DNA of 64,000 nt from Clostridium formicaceticum. Its GTDB lineage: Bacteria; Bacillota; Clostridia; Peptostreptococcales; Natronincolaceae. Made by a program: the position numbers and the translations under genes. The first letter of the stretch is position 1; every line of letters starts with the position of its first letter. This document shows, in pieces, positions 59,674-64,000 of this stretch. The notes under the pieces were generated by a model. It had not been told where the DNA came from. It made no database searches and worked only from the letters and a program-made list of their open reading frames with translations. The stretch spans positions 124,001-188,000 of the forward strand of contig NZ_CP017603.1 of assembly GCF_001854185.1 (NCBI RefSeq). Direction: 5' to 3'.

Positions 59674-61662
59674 TTATATCATATCCATCATCTTCAATGC
59701 AGTGTTACAAACATGTTCAACGGTAATCCCGTATTCTTTAAATATTTTTTCCGCCGGAGCCGACATGCCGAAACGATCAATGGAAACGACTTGCCCCTTC
59801 ATCCCCACATACTTATGCCAACCAAGAGATGATGCGGCTTCAACAGCAATTCTGTTTTGAATTGCTTTAGGAAGAATCATTTCTTTGTATTCCTCAGGTT
59901 GTTCATCAAATATTTCCATGGAAGGCATACTGAGGATTCTAGGAGAATATCCCTTTTCCTTTAATAAATCGTATGCTTTATAAATAATGGAAACCTCAGA
60001 ACCTGAGGCCATCAATATGATGTCGGGATTTTCAGAGTCCTTTACAATATAACCGCCTTTTAGTGCACCTTTTCCAGTTTCATTCAAAAGTGGTAATGTT
60101 TGACGCGTTAATATTAAAGCCGTCGGAGTGTCTTTTCGATTAATTGCATAAATCCATGCCGCTGCTGTCTCTTTTGTGTCACAAGGCCGTATTACGGTAA
60201 AATTAGGAATACTCCTCAACATTGCCAATTGCTCAACTGGCTGATGAGTCGGTCCATCTTCACCGACGCCAATGCTGTCATGAGTCATAATGTAAATAAC
60301 GGGCAGTTTCATAAGAGCTGATAATCGCATGGCCGGTTTCATATAATCACTAAATACAAAGAATCCTGCCGTATATATTGTTAAACCTCCGTAAGCTGCT
60401 ATGCCGTTGGCAATCGCCGCCATGGCATGTTCTCTTACACCGAAATGAAGATTATCTCCTGCATAATTTTCTTTTGAAAAATCGCCAAATCTCTTCATAA
60501 TTGTTTTTGTCGATGGGGCAAGGTCGGCGGAACCGCCAATTAAATTAGGAACATATGCTTTAATTTTGTTTAGAACAATTTCATTGGATTGTCTTGTTGC
60601 AAGGTTTTGATCATAATTCCAAAACCCATCGATATCAAGTGTTTTCTCTTTCAAACTAAATCCGTTATGCCAAGCATCCCATTCTTGAGCCAAATCTGGG
60701 AATGTTTTTGTATAAGTTGAGAATGTATCATTCCATTCTTTTTCATATTGTTCGCAATAGCTTATGATTTCTTTCATATTTTTCACAACTTCTTCTGGTA
60801 CAAAGAAAGATTCTTCATAATCCCATCCCAAAGCTTTTTTTGTCAAAATAATTTCTTCTGCCCCAAGCGGTTCGCCGTGAGCAGATGCTTTGCCTTGTTT
60901 ATTTGGAGAGCCATATCCGATTTTTGTTTTGATCTCAATGATTGTGGGTCTTGATAAATCTGCTTTTCCGCTTTTGATGGCTTCATTAAGTTCATCAATA
61001 TTATTTCCATCAGAAACATAAATTGTTTGCCAGCCGTAAGCTTTGAAACGCTCCAAAACATTTTCATTGAAGGTTGTAGTTGTATCGCCTTCTATTGTAA
61101 TATTATTGGAATCATACAATACAATTAACTTACCCAACCCAAGAGAACCGGCCAGTGAAGCCGCTTCCGACGCAACCCCCTCCATAAGACAGCCATCGCC
61201 GCACAATGTGTAGACAAAATTATCAACAATGTTAAATCCATCTCTATTAAACTTTGTGGCTTTAAAACTTTCTGCCATTGCCATCCCAACGGCATTGGCA
61301 ATACCCTGACCCAATGGACCCGTTGTTATTTCAACCCCGGAGGTATGCCCATATTCTGGATGCCCCGGTGTTTTACTTTTAAACTGTCGAAAAGATTTTA
61401 AATCCTCTATCGCAAGCCCATATCCAAACAAATATAGTAAAGAGTACAATAACATAGAGCCATGTCCCGCTGATAATATAAAACGATCTCTGTTTTGCCA
61501 TCTTGGATTTTTAGGATTATGTTTTAAATGATGCGCCCAAAGAGTATAGGCCGCCGGCGCCGCTCCAAGCGGCAAACCGGGATGCCCTGATTTTGCTTTT
61601 TCAATGCCATCTACCGCTAAAAAGCGGATGGTATTAATGGCAAGATTATCAATTGTTCCCAT
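59674..61662 (-). CDS. tkt: Transketolase
   Basis: A thiamine-diphosphate enzyme of 662 aa exchanging two-carbon units in the pentose phosphate pathway. Visible parts are GHPGLPLGAAP (N-terminal), GHGSMLLYSLLYL, TTGPLGQG, the ThDP motif GDGCLMEGVASEAASLAG, and GVREHAMAAIANG with DSIGVGEDGPTHQPVEQ. Start ATG 61662 after GGAGGTG, overlapping the MFS stop region closely (the stop is at 61667). It is the third gene of a sugar operon with phosphofructokinase and a symporter, so pentose or pentoside use is likely. Confidence 0.95.
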   Translation of the reverse strand: MGTIDNLAINTIRFLAVDGIEKAKSGHPGLPLGAAPAAYTLWAHHLKHNPKNPRWQNRDRFILSAGHGSMLLYSLLYLFGYGLAIEDLKSFRQFKSKTPGHPEYGHTSGVEITTGPLGQGIANAVGMAMAESFKATKFNRDGFNIVDNFVYTLCGDGCLMEGVASEAASLAGSLGLGKLIVLYDSNNITIEGDTTTTFNENVLERFKAYGWQTIYVSDGNNIDELNEAIKSGKADLSRPTIIEIKTKIGYGSPNKQGKASAHGEPLGAEEIILTKKALGWDYEESFFVPEEVVKNMKEIISYCEQYEKEWNDTFSTYTKTFPDLAQEWDAWHNGFSLKEKTLDIDGFWNYDQNLATRQSNEIVLNKIKAYVPNLIGGSADLAPSTKTIMKRFGDFSKENYAGDNLHFGVREHAMAAIANGIAAYGGLTIYTAGFFVFSDYMKPAMRLSALMKLPVIYIMTHDSIGVGEDGPTHQPVEQLAMLRSIPNFTVIRPCDTKETAAAWIYAINRKDTPTALILTRQTLPLLNETGKGALKGGYIVKDSENPDIILMASGSEVSIIYKAYDLLKEKGYSPRILSMPSMEIFDEQPEEYKEMILPKAIQNRIAVEAASSLGWHKYVGMKGQVVSIDRFGMSAPAEKIFKEYGITVEHVCNTALKMMDMI

Positions 61663-61666
61663 AGAA

Positions 61667-63142
61667 TTATTCACCTCCAAGTTTGTTTCTATTATTACTT
61701 TTATTTCTTTCTTCTATTTCAGCAACAATTTTGTTAAATGTTTTTCTGTCTAATTTATAAAAGAAGAACAATATAGCAGCCAACAAGCAAAGTATAGCTG
61801 GAAGAATAAACATCATAAAATTGATTGCCGTAAGAACGTTTTCCGCTTGTTCTACGTTTGCAGTATAACCCGCTGCCCCAAGAACAAGACCTACGCCTGC
61901 TGTTCCGATTGCCATGCCAAATTTTTGTGCAAATGATGCCAGTGCATAGATGAATCCATCCATTCGAATGCCCGTTTTCCATTCACCGTATTCCGCCGTA
62001 TCAGGAATAATGGAGAATGTAAGTACCATAACAAATCCGTTCACAAAACCTGAAATTGCCGTTATAACCCAAAACAAAACGGGATAGGACGTAACAGGAA
62101 TAAAATACGTAATAAACAAGAGTGTTGCAAAGATTGCAAGAACGATTCTATATAACTTGGCTTTATCACCGACTTTGACCTGTATTTTATCCACAAAAAG
62201 TGTACTGATTCCTGTGATACCTGTGAACAGGAGGGCATAAATCCCTAATAAACCGTCGTTACCTGCATAATATCGGAAATAATATGCATATACAGCCGCC
62301 CGCCCATACATCATAAAGCCTGTAACAACAATGCCTGCCAGTACGATTAAAAGAGGCGGATTTTTGGTCGCAGCTTTAATTAACTCCTTCATTTTAACTT
62401 TCTTTTGTGTTTCCGGCGGTTTAACAACTTCTTTACATTTTATGCCGCAGATGAGATACAATGGAATGGACAATGCTCCCAGAATCATGGTTGTATAAAG
62501 CCAGCCGTTTACTTCGCTTCCTTTACCTAAAAACGATACCATAGGTATAACGGCAACAGTTACAATAGCATTTGTACCAAAAGAGAAGAACAGTCGTACT
62601 CCTGAAAGAGATGCTCTTTCGTCTGTATCCGGTGTCATAACTGCATTCAATGCGCCCCACGGGATGTTAACAACAGTGTAAGAAAAGACCAAAATACAGT
62701 ACGTAACCGCCATATAAACGATTCGTCCATTTAACGACCATTGAGGATGTGCCCAAAACGTAAACACATACAAGATTGCCAAAGGTACCGTTCCAAAAAT
62801 AATCCATGGCTTGTATTTTCCGATTCTTGTTTCAGTGTTATCGGATAAAAAACCGATTACAGGATCGTTAAAGGCATCCCAAATTCTCGAAACCAGCATT
62901 AATATTCCAACTGCCGCAGCTGGTACAAGCATGACATCGGTATAAAATAAGATTAAAAAGTTGACAATAACCGCCCAAATACAATTATTCGCCATATCTC
63001 CCAATCCATAGGCAATCTTATCCGCCATTGGAAGTTTACCACCTACATAATTCGCTTTGTTAATCCTATCAATCCATCCAACTTCCTTCTCTTTCCTCAA
63101 TACGCCCTCACTATGAATAGCCATTGACTCTTCTTTTGACAT
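61667..63142 (-). CDS. GPH-family sugar:cation symporter
   Basis: A protein of 491 aa with twelve membrane helices of the MelB/GPH type: MADKIAYGLGDMANNC (N-terminal), DAFNDPVIGFLSDNTETRIGKYKPW, and IPDTAEYGEWKTGIR. It carries glycosides, pentosides or hexuronides with Na+ or H+. Exact sugar unknown. ATG follows AGAGGTGGAAAGAAT. Tkt follows closely. Confidence 0.92.
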   Translation of the reverse strand: MSKEESMAIHSEGVLRKEKEVGWIDRINKANYVGGKLPMADKIAYGLGDMANNCIWAVIVNFLILFYTDVMLVPAAAVGILMLVSRIWDAFNDPVIGFLSDNTETRIGKYKPWIIFGTVPLAILYVFTFWAHPQWSLNGRIVYMAVTYCILVFSYTVVNIPWGALNAVMTPDTDERASLSGVRLFFSFGTNAIVTVAVIPMVSFLGKGSEVNGWLYTTMILGALSIPLYLICGIKCKEVVKPPETQKKVKMKELIKAATKNPPLLIVLAGIVVTGFMMYGRAAVYAYYFRYYAGNDGLLGIYALLFTGITGISTLFVDKIQVKVGDKAKLYRIVLAIFATLLFITYFIPVTSYPVLFWVITAISGFVNGFVMVLTFSIIPDTAEYGEWKTGIRMDGFIYALASFAQKFGMAIGTAGVGLVLGAAGYTANVEQAENVLTAINFMMFILPAILCLLAAILFFFYKLDRKTFNKIVAEIEERNKSNNRNKLGGE

Positions 63143-63171
63143 ATTCTTTCCACCTCTCTATTTGTTATTAT

Positions 63172-64000
63172 CTATAACTCCAAAAATACGGGTATTCCAT
63201 TTTCGTAATCTACCTGTACTTCACCTGCAATAAGGGGCTTTACATAGGCAATAAAATCATCTGTGATATTACATATGTCATAAATCCAAGTCGCTGGAAA
63301 AAATTTTTCTTTGTTACAAACATTCTCCACGTCTACCGAAACTGTTTTAATTTCATAATCCGACTCCTTCTCCCTTACAAATGCTACCATTTTGCCAGTT
63401 TCACCTTGAAGGGCATAAGTAACTGCATTTTTTCCTGCCATAACGGCTTCATCAATGTCCGTTTTAGAGGCACATGTAGAGGCACAACGCTGTAATACGT
63501 TTAATTCAATACTACGGACTTTTACAGTTAATTTGTTTTTCACTTCATTTTCCAATACTTTTCCACATCCACCCAGGCTCTTGTGTCCAAAATTGTCAAG
63601 AGATAATGCTTGACCTGTTTCACATACATAGGTTCCATCTGCAAATTTAATTCCTTCTGAAACGGCAACTATCACTGTTTTATTTAGCTTTAATCTATCT
63701 TTTAAGGATTCAATAAAACCTTCCATATCAAAGGGAGTTTCCGGTAAATAAACCATCAATTCACATCTATCTTTTGTATCAAGAGCCAAAGCGCTTGCCG
63801 CTGTAAGCCAACCCGTATGCCTACCCATAATTTCAACGATTGTAACTGACTCCATATCATAGACTTTAGAATCCAACATAATCTCCTTAACGGATGTGGC
63901 AATAAATTTAGCTGCCGATCCGTATCCTGGTGTATGATCCGTTAGATATAAGTCGTTGTCAATTGTTTTTGGAATACCTATGATTTTAATATTAAAGCCG
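63172..64000 (-). CDS. 6-phosphofructokinase, probably PPi-dependent (5' end beyond window)
   Basis: The C-terminal 276 codons of a phosphofructokinase; its frame continues to the right edge without a start (the ATG at 63879 is internal). Near the edge GIPKTIDNDL is visible; the Lys in PKTIDND is typical of pyrophosphate-dependent enzymes where ATP enzymes have Gly. TPGYGSAAKF and MGRHTGWLTA follow. Converts fructose-6-phosphate to fructose-1,6-bisphosphate. First of three genes here, with the symporter 29 bp behind. Confidence 0.88.
   Translation of the reverse strand, partial: GFNIKIIGIPKTIDNDLYLTDHTPGYGSAAKFIATSVKEIMLDSKVYDMESVTIVEIMGRHTGWLTAASALALDTKDRCELMVYLPETPFDMEGFIESLKDRLKLNKTVIVAVSEGIKFADGTYVCETGQALSLDNFGHKSLGGCGKVLENEVKNKLTVKVRSIELNVLQRCASTCASKTDIDEAVMAGKNAVTYALQGETGKMVAFVREKESDYEIKTVSVDVENVCNKEKFFPATWIYDICNITDDFIAYVKPLIAGEVQVDYENGIPVFLEL

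Noticed and set aside
1-64000. CRISPR arrays, prophage, rRNA or tRNA genes
   Set aside because: Looked for regular spacer-repeat arrays, phage structural genes and cloverleaf ends; none seen by eye.

Overview
This window comes from a low-GC, spore-forming, anaerobic member of the Clostridia. Its base composition and A-rich purine ribosome sites fit this, as do spore-type families (YIEGIA, a C-terminal coat-like domain, LysM and Q-rich small proteins), a glycyl-radical enzyme and a pyrophosphate-type phosphofructokinase. An Alkaliphilus-like genus is my guess from gene content only. I see no rRNA, tRNA or CRISPR.

Layout. 0-12 kb is ordinary chromosome: a cut-off selO, IS-like debris, padR with an ftsW/rodA-type gene, a DinG-like helicase, azlCD opposite a MocR-type regulator with a palindromic operator between them, thrC, and a secreted stalk/BsuPI protein. 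At 11.8-12.7 kb a lone methyltransferase sits behind a strong promoter and a four-segment translational attenuator.

12.9-23.4 kb (minus strand) is the most striking block. It is a complete staphylopine/bacillopaline-type opine metallophore locus: a solute-binding protein, two permeases and two ATPases (CntABCDF-like), then a histidine-racemase-like CntK, a nicotianamine-synthase-like CntL, an opine dehydrogenase CntM, an EamA exporter and a HisRS/HisZ-like protein. The import half is preceded by a canonical cobalamin riboswitch followed by an intrinsic terminator, and the synthesis half by a Fur-like box. I read this as a cobalt-scavenging opine system switched by B12 status. A diverged direct repeat of about 70 bp brackets the block.

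23.9-45.9 kb is a choline TMA-lyase microcompartment locus (cut/GRM type). Minus-strand order is: transporter, small protein, two shell proteins, cutC, [foldback element + IS21], cutD, EutT-like, EutJ, EutS-like shell, EutN vertex, PduS-like, PduT-like, EutQ, shell with tail, aldehyde dehydrogenase, PduL, shell. A LicA-type choline kinase is upstream. The divergent alcohol dehydrogenase has lost its canonical start codon (ATA). A PocR-type histidine kinase and an AraC-type response regulator follow. Choline would be split by CutC into TMA and acetaldehyde inside the shell, and acetaldehyde would be dismuted to ethanol and acetyl-phosphate. An IS21 element (istA/istB) plus a 232-bp foldback separate cutC from its activase, so operon function may be altered.

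46-64 kb: a singlet glycine riboswitch with terminator drives an AGCS amino-acid symporter. Then come small spore-type proteins (cupin with an apparent frameshift, LysM), a foldback element, the YIEGIA pair, a three-subunit xanthine-dehydrogenase-family molybdenum hydroxylase, a Q-rich protein, a polysaccharide deacetylase, a TetR regulator with a truncated PEP-synthase-like remnant, several other gene remnants, and a carbohydrate operon (phosphofructokinase, GPH-family symporter, transketolase) running off the right edge.
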